The notes: generated by a model not told the origin, from the sequence alone. A stretch of DNA of 64,000 nucleotides from Ramlibacter sp. (GCA_019635435.1 JAHBZM010000001.1:1364001-1428000); one strand, 5' to 3'; shown: positions 26,975-36,344, counted from the first letter of the stretch. A program made the numbers and translations.

Positions 26975-27529
26975 TCAGGGGAACTTGACGGATTGCAACC
27001 AATGAGGCGCCTTGGAGTCCTTGGGCGCGAGTATCGGGAGCGATGGTGCATCTTCCAGTGGCCATTCGATGCTGACGTGCGCATCGTTCCAATGCAACGA
27101 TTGCTCATGCTCAGGAGCGTAGTACGACGTGGTTTTGTAGACAAAATCCGCGTGATCGGACAACACCAGAAATCCGTGTGCAAAACCAGGTGGAATCCAT
27201 AGCTGCAGCTTGTTTTCTGCACTTAGTTCTACACCGACCCACTGACCCAGCCGCGGGGACGATTGACGCATGTCCACTGCAACGTCGAATACCTTCCCGC
27301 TGACCACGCGAACCAGCTTGCCTTGCGGATTGACGATTTGGTAGTGCATGCCGCGCAATACCCCGCGCGCCGACCGCGAGTGGTTGTCCTGGACGAACCG
27401 GGCAGGCACGCCTGTTGCCTGTTCAAACACCCGCTCATTCCAGCTTTCCATGAAAAAACCGCGGTCGTCGCCAAACACCCGAGGCTCGATGATCAAGACT
27501 TCGGGCAATCGGGTTGGCGTGACGATCAT
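26975..27529 (-). CDS. rfbC: dTDP-4-dehydrorhamnose 3,5-epimerase
   Basis: The 184-aa cupin has the RmlC motifs: PRVFGDDRGFFMESW, VQDNHSRSARGVLRGMHYQ with the catalytic His, KVFDVAVDMRQSSP and PGFAHGFLVLSD. It catalyses the third step to dTDP-L-rhamnose. Its start overlaps the rfbA stop by four bases. The gene order rfbB-D-A-C on this strand supplies rhamnose to the O-antigen. Confidence 0.96.
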   Translation of the reverse strand: MIVTPTRLPEVLIIEPRVFGDDRGFFMESWNERVFEQATGVPARFVQDNHSRSARGVLRGMHYQIVNPQGKLVRVVSGKVFDVAVDMRQSSPRLGQWVGVELSAENKLQLWIPPGFAHGFLVLSDHADFVYKTTSYYAPEHEQSLHWNDAHVSIEWPLEDAPSLPILAPKDSKAPHWLQSVKFP

Positions 27530-28422
27530 TGAGTTGCTCCCGCGACGAGTGCGGCAAGGTAGGCGCCGTAGCTACTCTTGGCCATGGGCTGAGCCAGCAA
27601 ATTGAGCTGGGTGGTATCGATCCATCCATGGCGCCAGGCGATCTCCTCGGGGCAAGCCACTTTGAGCCCCTGGCGCTGTTCCAGCGTATGGATGAACTGG
27701 GTTGCTTCGAGCAGACTTTCATGCGTGCCCGTGTCCAGCCAGGCAAAGCCGCGGCCCATGGTTTGAACCTTGAGTTGCCCCATTTCGAGGTACCGCTGGT
27801 TGATGCTGGTGATTTCCAGTTCACCCCGCGCCGAGGGCTTCACGGACGCCGCGATGTCGCATACCTGGGGATCATAAAAATACAGACCCGTCACCGCAAA
27901 ATTGCTCAGGGGCTGCACGGGCTTTTCCTCGATCGAGAGTGCTGTGCCGTCGGTATCGAAGGCCACGACACCATAGCGTTCAGGGTCCTTGACGTGGTAG
28001 GCAAACACGGTTGACCCTTCGGCCGCCGCGTCGGCTTCTCGCAGCAGCTTCACGAGGTCGTGTCCATAGAAAATGTTGTCGCCCAGGACGAGCGCACTGG
28101 GAGAGCCCCCAATGAAATCGCGCCCGATGATGAAAGCCTGCGCCAGTCCTTCGGGACGGGCCTGAACCGCATATTGAATGTCCATACCCCAGGCGCGACC
28201 GTCGCCCAGCAACTGCTCGAATCGGGGAGTGTCTTGCGGCGTGCTGATGACCAGGACTTCACGGATGCCGGCGAGCATCAGCGTCGCCAATGGGTAGTAC
28301 ACCATGGGCTTGTCGTAGACGGGGAGTAACTGCTTGGATAGGGCCAACGTTGCAGGATGCAGCCGGGTTCCGGCCCCTCCGGCAAGAATGATGCCTTTGC
28401 GTGTGGTGGTTGAAGCGGCCAT
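27526..28422 (-). CDS. rfbA: Glucose-1-phosphate thymidylyltransferase
   Basis: A 298-aa protein starting MAASTTTRKG at the ATG at 28422. It has the nucleotidyl-transferase loop LAGGAGTRL (residues 13-21), KPMVYYPLATLMLAGI and the VLGDNIFYGHDL metal-binding segment of RmlA. It makes dTDP-glucose from glucose 1-phosphate and dTTP. The upstream in-frame extension overlaps rfbD and is not needed. Confidence 0.96.
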   Translation of the reverse strand: MAASTTTRKGIILAGGAGTRLHPATLALSKQLLPVYDKPMVYYPLATLMLAGIREVLVISTPQDTPRFEQLLGDGRAWGMDIQYAVQARPEGLAQAFIIGRDFIGGSPSALVLGDNIFYGHDLVKLLREADAAAEGSTVFAYHVKDPERYGVVAFDTDGTALSIEEKPVQPLSNFAVTGLYFYDPQVCDIAASVKPSARGELEITSINQRYLEMGQLKVQTMGRGFAWLDTGTHESLLEATQFIHTLEQRQGLKVACPEEIAWRHGWIDTTQLNLLAQPMAKSSYGAYLAALVAGATQ

Positions 28423-28441
28423 GCGGGCTTTCCTGGAAGCT

Positions 28442-29359
28442 TTAGCTGAAACTGGAATGGGTCGCCAGTTCGGTGACGACGCTGCGAACCCCTGCGTCCC
28501 AGGCGGGAATCGAAAGACCAAAGGTCTGGCGTAGCAACCCGGTATCGAGCCTGGAATTGAACGGGCGTGGGGCCGGGAGGGGATAGTCCCGGGCCGGAAT
28601 CGGCAAAACGCGTTCCGGGGTGGTTTTCAGAGGCAGGCCACAGGCCGTGGCCTGCTGGACAATCAGGCGCGCGTACTCGTGCCAGTTGGTGACGCCAGCG
28701 GCTGCCAGATGGTAGGTGCCCGCCAGGGTATCGCTGAAATCCTGGTCGCGCAGTCGCCGAAGGACATGCGACGTCACGTCGGCAATCAGCGCTGCGCGCG
28801 TGGGGGCGCCCCATTGATCGCAGACCACTGTGAGTTGGTCACGCTGGGAAGCGGCCCGCAAAATGGACTTTGCAAAGTTCTGCCCCCACGAATCGAACAC
28901 CCAGCTGGTTCTGAGGATGATGTGGCGCGGGCATTGCGCCATGATGGCGAGTTCCCCGGCGCGCTTGCTGGCCCCGTAGGCGCCCAGCGGGGCAGGGATG
29001 TCGTTCTCGTTCCACGGCCGGTCTCCCGTGCCGTCAAAAACATAGTCGGTGGAATAGTGGACCAGCCAGGCGCCCCACCGATGCGCCTCCCTCGCCAGGA
29101 CGTCGCAGGCGGTTGCGTTGATTGCATAGGCGGCATCCCGGTCGCGTTCGGCCTGGTCCACGGCGGTGTAGGCGGCTGCATTGACGATTACATCCGGTTT
29201 CAGCGACTCTACGGTGTGGGCCAGGCCCTTGGCATTCCCCAGGTCGCCGCATAGGGGTGAGCTGTGGCGGTCAAGTGCCGTGACCGTCCCCACAACGGCC
29301 AGGCTTCTTTGCAATTGCCAGCCCACTTGTCCCTTGCAGCCCAACAGCAGGATTCTCAT
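28442..29359 (-). CDS. rfbD: dTDP-4-dehydrorhamnose reductase
   Basis: A 305-aa extended SDR with the N-terminal LLGCKGQVGWQL nucleotide loop, VNAAAYTAVDQAE and the RmlD segment YSTDYVFDG; the catalytic Tyr-x-x-x-Lys lies in YGASKRAGE. It completes dTDP-L-rhamnose synthesis using NAD(P)H. It overlaps rfbB by four bases and lies 19 bp before rfbA. Confidence 0.95.
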   Translation of the reverse strand: MRILLLGCKGQVGWQLQRSLAVVGTVTALDRHSSPLCGDLGNAKGLAHTVESLKPDVIVNAAAYTAVDQAERDRDAAYAINATACDVLAREAHRWGAWLVHYSTDYVFDGTGDRPWNENDIPAPLGAYGASKRAGELAIMAQCPRHIILRTSWVFDSWGQNFAKSILRAASQRDQLTVVCDQWGAPTRAALIADVTSHVLRRLRDQDFSDTLAGTYHLAAAGVTNWHEYARLIVQQATACGLPLKTTPERVLPIPARDYPLPAPRPFNSRLDTGLLRQTFGLSIPAWDAGVRSVVTELATHSSFS

Positions 29360-30429
29360 GCGGGCTGCACCAGCCCGGCATACTGCGCGTCGATCCAGTC
29401 GCGATAACTGCCCGTCGTGACCGAGTCAACCCATGCCTGGTTGTCAAGGTACCACTGGACGGTCTGGCGAATGCCGTTGTCAAAGTCGATCGAAGGCTGC
29501 CAGCCCAGTTCGGTGGCAATTTTGCTGTCGTCAATGGCGTAGCGCCGGTCGTGCCCGAGGCGATCACCGACGTGGACAACCAGCGCCGAATGCGGCTCAC
29601 CCCCCGGCCGCGGCCGCAACGTGTCCAGCACCTTGCAGAGTGTCTGAACCACTTCGAGATTGAACCGTTCGGACCGCCCCCCGATGTTGTAACTCTCGCC
29701 GGGTCGCCCGCGCTCAAGTACCGCGCGAAGTGCCGAGCAATGGTCGTCCACGTGCAACCAGTCGCGCACCTGCCGCCCATCACCGTACACCGGAAGCGGC
29801 TTCTCCCGCAGCGCGTTGTGGATCATCAACGGAATCAGTTTCTCCGGGAATTGGCGGGGGCCATAGTTGTTGGAGCAATTGGTGGTGAGGGTTGGCAGGC
29901 CATACGTGTGGTGGTAGGCGCGGACGAAGTGGTCTGATGCCGCCTTTGATGCCGAGTACGGACTGTTGGGCTCAAATCGGTGAGATTCGGTGAAGGCCGG
30001 CGCGTCTGGATCAAGGGAGCCGAAGACTTCGTCAGTCGAAATCTGCAGAAAGCGGAACGCAGCACGGTCCGCTTCCGGGAGGGATCGCCAATAAGCCAAG
30101 GTGGACGTCAATAGCGCCAGCGTGCCCACGACGTTGGTTTGCGCAAATGCCATGGGCCCCGTGATGGAGCGATCCACATGACTCTCGGCGGCGAAATTGA
30201 CCACGGCGCGAGGCTTGTGGGTGGCCAGAAGGCTGTCAACAAGAGGGGCGTCACCAATGTCCCCATGAACAAACCTGTACTTTCGGTTTGCTTCAATCGC
30301 CTTGAGATTGCCCGGATGGCCTGCATAGGTCAGGAGATCCAGGTTCAGAACTTCTTCTTCAGTGGATTTCAGCCATTCAAGTAAAAATGCCGACCCGATG
30401 AAGCCGCAGCCTCCTGTAACCAATAGCAT
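29356..30429 (-). CDS. rfbB: dTDP-glucose 4,6-dehydratase
   Basis: A 357-aa extended SDR: GGCGFIG at residues 6-12, catalytic STDE at 131-134 and Tyr158/Lys162 in SPYSASK. The segments FAAESHVDRSI and RQVRDWLHVDDH are diagnostic for RmlB. It is the second step of the rhamnose pathway and the first gene of the rfbBDAC block, 68 bp downstream of the GT2 gene on the same strand. Confidence 0.96.
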   Translation of the reverse strand: MLLVTGGCGFIGSAFLLEWLKSTEEEVLNLDLLTYAGHPGNLKAIEANRKYRFVHGDIGDAPLVDSLLATHKPRAVVNFAAESHVDRSITGPMAFAQTNVVGTLALLTSTLAYWRSLPEADRAAFRFLQISTDEVFGSLDPDAPAFTESHRFEPNSPYSASKAASDHFVRAYHHTYGLPTLTTNCSNNYGPRQFPEKLIPLMIHNALREKPLPVYGDGRQVRDWLHVDDHCSALRAVLERGRPGESYNIGGRSERFNLEVVQTLCKVLDTLRPRPGGEPHSALVVHVGDRLGHDRRYAIDDSKIATELGWQPSIDFDNGIRQTVQWYLDNQAWVDSVTTGSYRDWIDAQYAGLVQPA

Positions 30430-30497
30430 CTTGCTCCGTCCTGCGGCTGAAAAGCCATGATTTTAGCGAAAGCACATCGAATGCCGTCTCACGTCCA

Positions 30498-31484
30498 CTA
30501 CACGAGGCCACACAGCAGTGCCACCTTGTAGGCCAGATCGGAAACGTGATCAGCCCTCCTGACCCCGCTGGCCCGGAGGTTCACGAGTCTTGACCACGGG
30601 GAGCCAGTGCGTGCTGCCACAAACCTACGCAACACATCACGGTTCTCCGGTGTGAGAATCCGTTCATACAGGGAGAGTATCCGGATGTTCTGATCGGTCC
30701 ATCGGCGCAGAGTGCCAGTTTGCAGTTGTTTCACGCGGAGCCACTTGGCACGCAGGCTTCGATTTTCCCCCATGGAATTGCGGGCATGTTGCCGGTACTG
30801 GACTTGGACATCGGCGCCGCAGGTCACGACGCCTCCCGCGCCCGAGACCAGGAGGCAGGCAAGCCAATCGTGTGCTGATACCTCTGCCAGAGGGGCATGC
30901 CGCAACAAATCGTGGGCGCCAGCATTCAGCACCATCGTGTTCCCGCTGCAAAAATTCTGGGCCAGCGCGTTCGAAAAACTGCAGGAGGAGGGAAGCCGGC
31001 GCGATTTGCCAATGACCATGCCCTGCTCGTCAATGTATTGCGTCCGTGCGCAGTGGAGGGCTGGCGCGTGATGGCCGCACTGCTGCAGTGCCCTGACCGA
31101 GACCTCGAGATGGTGAGGCAGCCAGACGTCATCCTGATCGCAGAACGCTATGAAGTCGGTCTTGATCTCAGCACGACGAACCAGCGACATGTAATTTTCC
31201 GCAAAACCCTGGCGTGGTCCGTTAACAGGAAACACGTTTCTGGCCGGATTCCGGGCCATGAAATTTCTGAGGATCCCGGCGGTTCCGTCAGCAGAGCCAT
31301 CGTCTGATACCCATAGCGTCCAGTTAGCGTGGGTCTGCTTCGCGATCGACTCCAGTTGAGCACCCAAGTGCCGTTCGCCGTTCCATGTGCACATCAGGAT
31401 GGCCACATGATGATCTTCCGAAACCGGGCCGCCTTGCCTGCTGGCCCCGCTCCCTACAATACCGGCTTCACCGTTAATCATCAT
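30498..31484 (-). CDS. Glycosyltransferase family 2, rhamnosyltransferase-like
   Basis: A protein of about 328 aa with a GT2 N-terminal domain: VAILMCTWNGERHLGAQLES, WVSDDGSADGT with the first acidic pair, and IAFCDQDDVWLPHHLE holding the metal-binding DxD. This subgroup often contains rhamnosyltransferases, consistent with the rfb genes downstream. The ATG at 31484 is preferred over the TTG at 31490; GGGGA lies upstream. Its start is only about 11 bp from the divergent WecA-like gene, so the two promoters overlap or lie inside coding sequence. Confidence 0.85.
   Translation of the reverse strand: MMINGEAGIVGSGASRQGGPVSEDHHVAILMCTWNGERHLGAQLESIAKQTHANWTLWVSDDGSADGTAGILRNFMARNPARNVFPVNGPRQGFAENYMSLVRRAEIKTDFIAFCDQDDVWLPHHLEVSVRALQQCGHHAPALHCARTQYIDEQGMVIGKSRRLPSSCSFSNALAQNFCSGNTMVLNAGAHDLLRHAPLAEVSAHDWLACLLVSGAGGVVTCGADVQVQYRQHARNSMGENRSLRAKWLRVKQLQTGTLRRWTDQNIRILSLYERILTPENRDVLRRFVAARTGSPWSRLVNLRASGVRRADHVSDLAYKVALLCGLV
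31434..31460 (+). promoter_or_regulatory. Possible promoter for the WecA-like gene
   Basis: TTGCCT at 31434-31439 and TACAAT at 31455-31460 with a short 15-bp spacer, within the 5' end of the divergent GT2 gene. The good -10 supports it; the spacing weakens it. Confidence 0.35.
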
Positions 31485-31495
31485 CTTCAATCCCC

Positions 31496-32599
31496 ATGCT
31501 CGGTTTGGCCTTGATAGGCTTCGCGGTCAGCTTGCTTGCTTGCCTGGCGCTGATTCGCCATGCCCGGCGTCATGCGCAACGCTATGCAACAGGGCTTCCG
31601 CAACGGTTCCATCTGGGCCACGTACCTCGAATCGGAGGGGTCGCAATTTACGCGGGTATTGTCGCAGGAACATTTGCAGCGCCTGCCCTGCAGGGGATGG
31701 GACTGAAGACCAATGTGCCTGTTTCTTTTATGAACTGGGCGTTGTGGTGTCTGGTCCTTCTACCTATCGTGGCGGGCGGTGTTTATGAAGATTTCAGCGC
31801 CCGGTTGTCAGCGAAATGGCGGCTTTCCATCACGGTCTGTGCTGCTGCCTTTGCCTGCTGGTGCATGGAACTGCAGGTGCCGCGTCTGGGCGTGGCGTGG
31901 ATCGACCCGTTCTGGGTGGCCATGCCCTTCCTGGGGATTGGCTTGGCCCTGCTGGGCATTGCCGGGCTCCCGCACGCCTTCAACATCATTGATGGCTTCA
32001 ACGGGCTGGCTGGAACGGTGGCAACCCTGATCTGCCTTGCGTTGGCGCATGTGTCGTTGCAGGTGGGCGATCGCCAGATGGCTGCTTTCATGATGGTCAC
32101 GGTCGGCGCGACCGGAGGTTTTCTTTACTGGAACTACCCGCGCGGGTTGCTGTTTGCCGGCGACGGAGGTGCCTACCTGTGGGGTGGGGTGATCGCGCTC
32201 GCTGCAGTGTTGCTCGTGCAGCGACACGCGGACATCTCACCGTGGTTCCCCATGTTGCTGACCATTTACCCGGTGTGGGAGGTGATTTTCTCGACCTACC
32301 GCAAGATGAGTCGTGGTGTGTCGCCCACAGTTCCGGATTCGATCCACTTTCACATGCTGATTTACCGGCGGATTGTGCGAGGGGTTTTCCACGACGATGA
32401 GACGCGCCGGATGCTGGTTCGAAACAACAGGACGTCGCCCTATCTTTGGGGCTTCACGCTCTTGACCGTTGTGCCAGCCGTCCTGTTCTGGAACAACACG
32501 CCCGTCCTCATGGCCTTCACCGCGCTGTTCGTGATTTCCTATCTCTGGGCCTACTTCAGCATTGTCCGGTTCAAGGTCCCGTCCTGGCTGCGCCGCTGA
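31496..32599 (+). CDS. Undecaprenyl-phosphate sugar-1-phosphate transferase (WecA/WbpL-like, glycosyltransferase family 4)
   Basis: A 367-aa polytopic protein with about 10-11 membrane helices. The conserved NIIDGFNGLAG (from residue 163) corresponds to the PNPT-family Asp motif, and HFHMLIYRRI to the histidine loop. The first acidic motif reads Glu98-Asp99 rather than Asp-Asp. Such enzymes start O-antigen synthesis by moving a sugar phosphate to undecaprenyl phosphate. It fits the Wzm/Wzt system, which needs a lipid-linked primer. argB follows 52 bp later. Confidence 0.88.
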   Translation: MLGLALIGFAVSLLACLALIRHARRHAQRYATGLPQRFHLGHVPRIGGVAIYAGIVAGTFAAPALQGMGLKTNVPVSFMNWALWCLVLLPIVAGGVYEDFSARLSAKWRLSITVCAAAFACWCMELQVPRLGVAWIDPFWVAMPFLGIGLALLGIAGLPHAFNIIDGFNGLAGTVATLICLALAHVSLQVGDRQMAAFMMVTVGATGGFLYWNYPRGLLFAGDGGAYLWGGVIALAAVLLVQRHADISPWFPMLLTIYPVWEVIFSTYRKMSRGVSPTVPDSIHFHMLIYRRIVRGVFHDDETRRMLVRNNRTSPYLWGFTLLTVVPAVLFWNNTPVLMAFTALFVISYLWAYFSIVRFKVPSWLRR

Positions 32600-32651
32600 C
32601 GGCCGTATGCGGCACAATTTGGCCTCTGCCGACACTAATGCCCCGTGCCCC

Positions 32652-33542
32652 ATGACTGACGTGACCCACATTGCTCCGCGCGACAAGGCCGAAATCCTTG
32701 CCCAGGCGTTGCCGTACATCCGCAAGTTCCATGGCAAGACCATGGTTATCAAATATGGCGGCAACGCCATGACCGATCCGGCCCTGCAGGCTGATTTCGC
32801 CGAGGACGTGGTCCTGCTCAAGCTGGTGGGAATGAATCCCGTGGTGGTGCATGGCGGGGGGCCCCAGATCGAAACCGCGCTCAACCGGCTGGGCAAGAAG
32901 GGTGAATTCATCCAGGGCATGCGGGTGACAGATGCCGAAACCATGGAAGTGGTGGAATGGGTCCTGGCGGGCGAGGTCCAGCAGGATATCGTCGGCCTGA
33001 TCAACCAGGCCGGCGGCAAGGCCGTGGGGCTGACCGGGCGCGACGGCGGGCTGATCCGTGCGCAAAAGCTCAAGCTGGTGGACAACACCGACCCCGCGAA
33101 GCACCATGATGTGGGCCAGGTGGGTGACATCGTGGCCATCGACCCCAGCGTGGTCAAGGCGCTGCAGGACGACCAGTTCATCCCGGTCATCAGCCCGATC
33201 GGCTTCGGGGAAGACAATGAGAGCTACAACATCAACGCCGATGTCGTGGCCGGCAAGCTCGCCACCGTGCTCAAGGCTGAAAAGCTTGTGCTCCTGACCA
33301 ACACCCCGGGGGTGCTGGACAAGAGCGGCAAGCTCCTGACCGACCTGACCGCGCGCGAGATCGACGAATTGTTCGCCGATGGCACGCTCTCGGGTGGCAT
33401 GCTGCCCAAGATCAGCGGAGCGCTTGACGCGGCCAAGAGCGGTGTCAATTCGGTGCACATCATTGACGGGCGCGTGCCTCACGCCATGCTGCTGGAAATA
33501 TTGACCGAACAGGCTTATGGCACGATGATCCGCTCACACTGA
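32652..33542 (+). CDS. argB: Acetylglutamate kinase
   Basis: A 296-aa amino-acid kinase with KTMVIKYGGNAM, VVVHGGGPQI, the RVTDAETMEVVEWVLAG segment and YNINADVVAGKLA, all diagnostic of ArgB. It phosphorylates N-acetyl-L-glutamate in arginine synthesis. The start at 32652 (MTDVTHIAPRDK) matches the family; the frame is open upstream into the WecA-like gene. Confidence 0.97.
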   Translation: MTDVTHIAPRDKAEILAQALPYIRKFHGKTMVIKYGGNAMTDPALQADFAEDVVLLKLVGMNPVVVHGGGPQIETALNRLGKKGEFIQGMRVTDAETMEVVEWVLAGEVQQDIVGLINQAGGKAVGLTGRDGGLIRAQKLKLVDNTDPAKHHDVGQVGDIVAIDPSVVKALQDDQFIPVISPIGFGEDNESYNINADVVAGKLATVLKAEKLVLLTNTPGVLDKSGKLLTDLTAREIDELFADGTLSGGMLPKISGALDAAKSGVNSVHIIDGRVPHAMLLEILTEQAYGTMIRSH

Positions 33543-33551
33543 GTGCAGGCC

Positions 33552-33573
33552 AGCCGTGCGGCAGAGCACGGCT
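33552..33573. terminator. Stem-loop after argB
   Basis: AGCCGTGC (33552-33559) pairs perfectly with GCACGGCT (33566-33573) around a six-base loop, ten bases after the argB stop. There is no T-tract, so termination efficiency is uncertain. Confidence 0.4.
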
Positions 33574-33614
33574 GCGGAGCAAGGCTGCCCTGGGCGGCAT
33601 TGAAGGGGGGGCTC

Positions 33615-35501
33615 ATGCAGGAACCGGCTTTCGATGCGCAAGACGCCTTCGCGCGGGCGGCCGTGCTGCACCAGCAGGGCGATCTGGCCGCGGCCCAGGC
33701 GCTGTATGTGCTGGTTCTTGCCTCGGTGCCGCAGGCGGCAACCGTCTGGACCCACATGGGCGTGGCCTGTCTGCAGGCAGGCCAGTTCGATGAGGCCCAG
33801 CGCTACCTGCAACAGTCACTGGTTCTGGAGCCAGGTCAACTGGATCCCCTGATCTATCGGGGCATGGCCTTGGCGGCACTTGAGCGGCACGCCGAAGCGG
33901 TGGTGTGCTTTGCCGCCGCCAGCGTCCTGGCGCCCCAACGGGCCGACCTGCTCAACAGCCTGGGCGTCAGCTTGCGGGCGGCAGGGCGACTGAGCGAGGC
34001 ACTGGCGGCCTTCGCCGATGCGGCGCAATGCGATCCGCAATGCCTGGAAGCGCATTTCAATGCTGGCAATGTGCTGCAAATTCTGGGGCGTCTGGAAGAG
34101 GCCTTCCTGAGCTACGGCCGGGCACTTCTGCTGAACCCGCTGTATCCCAACCTGCTGGGTTACTGGCTGGGCATCAAGATGCAGCTGTGCGACTGGCAAG
34201 GCCTGGATGAAGCCTGGGCTGACCTCGCGGCCGGCATTGAGGCCGGCGTCCCGGTGGCCGCGCCTTTCACCGTGCTCGCCACGCCCTGCACCGCAGCGCA
34301 GCAGCGCCGCTGCGCGGAGCTGTTCGCGGGGGCGTACCTCCCGCCCACGGTGCCCGTGCTACCCATGCAGGCGGGTTCTGGCCGGATTCGCCTAGGTTAC
34401 TTTTCCGCCGATTTCCACGAACACGCAACGGCCTACCTTTGCGCCGGCCTGTTCGAGCTGCATGATCGCAACCGCTTCGAGGTCATTGCATTTTCCAGCG
34501 GCCCTGCGCAGGCGCAGCCCATGCGGCTGCGCCTGGAGGCTGCGTTCGACCGCTTCATCGACGTGCGCGGCCAGACCGATGCCGAGGTGGCCGCTCTGGC
34601 GCGCTCACTCGGAGTGGCGATCGCGGTGGACCTCAAGGGCTACACGGCCGACGCGAGGCCCGGCATTTTTTGCCATCGTCCCGCCCCGCTCCAGGTGAGC
34701 TACCTGGGCTACCCGGGGACCCTGGGGGTGCATCACATGGACTATCTCGTGGCCGACGCGACGCTGGTTCCCGCCAGTGCCTGGCCTCACTACACCGAGA
34801 AGATCGTGACCCTGCCCGGCAGCTACCAGGTGAACGATGCCCGGCGCCCTCCCGTGCAGCGGCGCTTCTCCCGGCGTGAACTGGGCTTGCCTGACAACGC
34901 GTTTGTGTTCTGCTGCTTCAACAACAGTTTCAAGATCACCCCCGACGTGTTCGGGGTGTGGATGCGTCTGCTGGCCGCCTGCCCCGCCAGCGTGCTGTGG
35001 CTGCTGGACTCCGGCCCCACGGTGGTGGCCCATCTGGTGGCCGAGGCAGGCCGGCTGGGCATTGGCACCGAACGGTTGGTGTTTGCCCCGCGCCTGCCAC
35101 AAACCGACCACATGGACCGGCTCAGCGCCGCCGACTTGTTTCTGGACACCTTCTGGCTCAACGCGCACACCACCGCGAGCGACTCGCTCTGGGCCGGCGT
35201 GCCGGTGCTGACCTGTCCGGGCGAGACACTGGGCAGCCGCGTGGCCGCCAGCCTGCTCCATGCGCTGGGCCTGGACGAGCTCATCACCTCATCCCACGCC
35301 GCCTATGAAGCGCTGGCGCTGGCGCTGGCCACCGATCCTCCGCGCCTGGCGGGGCTGGGGCGGCAGCTGGCGGCCAACCGCCACACCCATGACCTGTTCG
35401 ACACCGCGTTGTTCACCCGCCGGATCGAACAGGCCTACACCCTGATGTGGGCCCGCTACCAGCGCGGCGAGCCCGCTGCGCACTTCGAGGTTCCTGCCTG
35501 A
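33615..35501 (+). CDS. TPR-containing O-GlcNAc-transferase-like glycosyltransferase (SPY/GT41 family)
   Basis: The 628-aa protein starts at ATG 33615 after an AAGGGGGG ribosome site. Residues of about 10-185 form four or five TPR repeats. The GT41 catalytic part begins with RLGYFSADFHEHATAYL (residue 259 on) and includes the LKGYTADARPGIF, VSYLGYPGTLGVHHMDY, FCCFNNSFKITP and TFWLNAHTTASDSLWAGVPV segments that characterise the family. GT41 enzymes transfer GlcNAc or other hexoses to Ser/Thr or Asn of proteins. It lies just past the surface polysaccharide locus, so a surface or secreted protein target is possible. The substrate is unknown. Confidence 0.88.
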   Translation: MQEPAFDAQDAFARAAVLHQQGDLAAAQALYVLVLASVPQAATVWTHMGVACLQAGQFDEAQRYLQQSLVLEPGQLDPLIYRGMALAALERHAEAVVCFAAASVLAPQRADLLNSLGVSLRAAGRLSEALAAFADAAQCDPQCLEAHFNAGNVLQILGRLEEAFLSYGRALLLNPLYPNLLGYWLGIKMQLCDWQGLDEAWADLAAGIEAGVPVAAPFTVLATPCTAAQQRRCAELFAGAYLPPTVPVLPMQAGSGRIRLGYFSADFHEHATAYLCAGLFELHDRNRFEVIAFSSGPAQAQPMRLRLEAAFDRFIDVRGQTDAEVAALARSLGVAIAVDLKGYTADARPGIFCHRPAPLQVSYLGYPGTLGVHHMDYLVADATLVPASAWPHYTEKIVTLPGSYQVNDARRPPVQRRFSRRELGLPDNAFVFCCFNNSFKITPDVFGVWMRLLAACPASVLWLLDSGPTVVAHLVAEAGRLGIGTERLVFAPRLPQTDHMDRLSAADLFLDTFWLNAHTTASDSLWAGVPVLTCPGETLGSRVAASLLHALGLDELITSSHAAYEALALALATDPPRLAGLGRQLAANRHTHDLFDTALFTRRIEQAYTLMWARYQRGEPAAHFEVPA

Positions 35502-35639
35502 CCGCCTGGGAGGCTGTGGGAGAATCGTTGCCGCGTGGCCCGGCCGGGCAGCCCGTCGGGGCCGGCCCTGTGTCCCGGACCCGCCGCGCCCCGGCACGGG
35601 GCCGCGCCGTGATGCTTCAGGAATTTTGGAAGAATCAGC

Positions 35640-36344
35640 ATGCGCCTGCTGCTCGTTGAAGATGACGTGATGGTCGCCAGCGGCATCAAGCTGGGGCTGA
35701 CCGACGCCGGCTATGCCGTGGACTGGGTGGGCAGCGGCGAGCGCGCCGAGGAGGTTCTGAACGCCGAGGTGTTCGATGCCGCGATCATCGACATCGGCCT
35801 GCCGAACATGGACGGTCTTGAGCTGACCCGCCGCCTGCGCCGCCCGGACGTGGCCAGCCATGCCATGCCGGTGCTGATCCTGACCGCGCGCGATGCGCTG
35901 CATGACCGGGTGCAGGGCCTGGATCTGGGCGCCGACGACTACATGATCAAGCCCTTTGAGCTGCCCGAGCTGCTGGCGCGCCTGCGCGCGCTGCTGCGCC
36001 GCTCGCAGGCCGCCACCTCGGCGGTGCTGAGCTTCGGGCCGATCGAGCTGGACACCGCCAACCGCCGCGCCGCGGCCTCGCGCAACGGCCAGACCCAGCT
36101 GATCGAGCTGGGCCCGCGCGAGTGGACCGTCATGGAGTACCTGCTGATCAACGCGCCCAAGCCTGCCAGCAAGGAGAAGCTGCTGCAGGCCCTGACCGGC
36201 TGGGACAAGGAGATCACGCCCAATGCGGTGGAGGTCTACATCTCGCGGCTGCGCGGCAAGCTCGAACCGCATGGCGTGGCGCTGCGCTCGATCCGCGGCT
36301 TCGGCTACCGGCTCGAGCTGACCGAGCCCGGTCCGCCGCCATGA
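35640..36344 (+). CDS. OmpR-family response regulator (TctD/QseB type)
   Basis: A 234-aa protein. The receiver domain has acidic residues Glu7-Asp8-Asp9, phospho-acceptor Asp51 in IIDIGLPNMDG and Lys104 in YMIKPF. A winged-helix DNA-binding domain follows (EVYISRLRGKLEPHGVALRSIRGFGYRL). It is co-transcribed with the overlapping sensor kinase gene. No tricarboxylate transporter is adjacent, so the stimulus is unknown. Confidence 0.92.
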   Translation: MRLLLVEDDVMVASGIKLGLTDAGYAVDWVGSGERAEEVLNAEVFDAAIIDIGLPNMDGLELTRRLRRPDVASHAMPVLILTARDALHDRVQGLDLGADDYMIKPFELPELLARLRALLRRSQAATSAVLSFGPIELDTANRRAAASRNGQTQLIELGPREWTVMEYLLINAPKPASKEKLLQALTGWDKEITPNAVEVYISRLRGKLEPHGVALRSIRGFGYRLELTEPGPPP

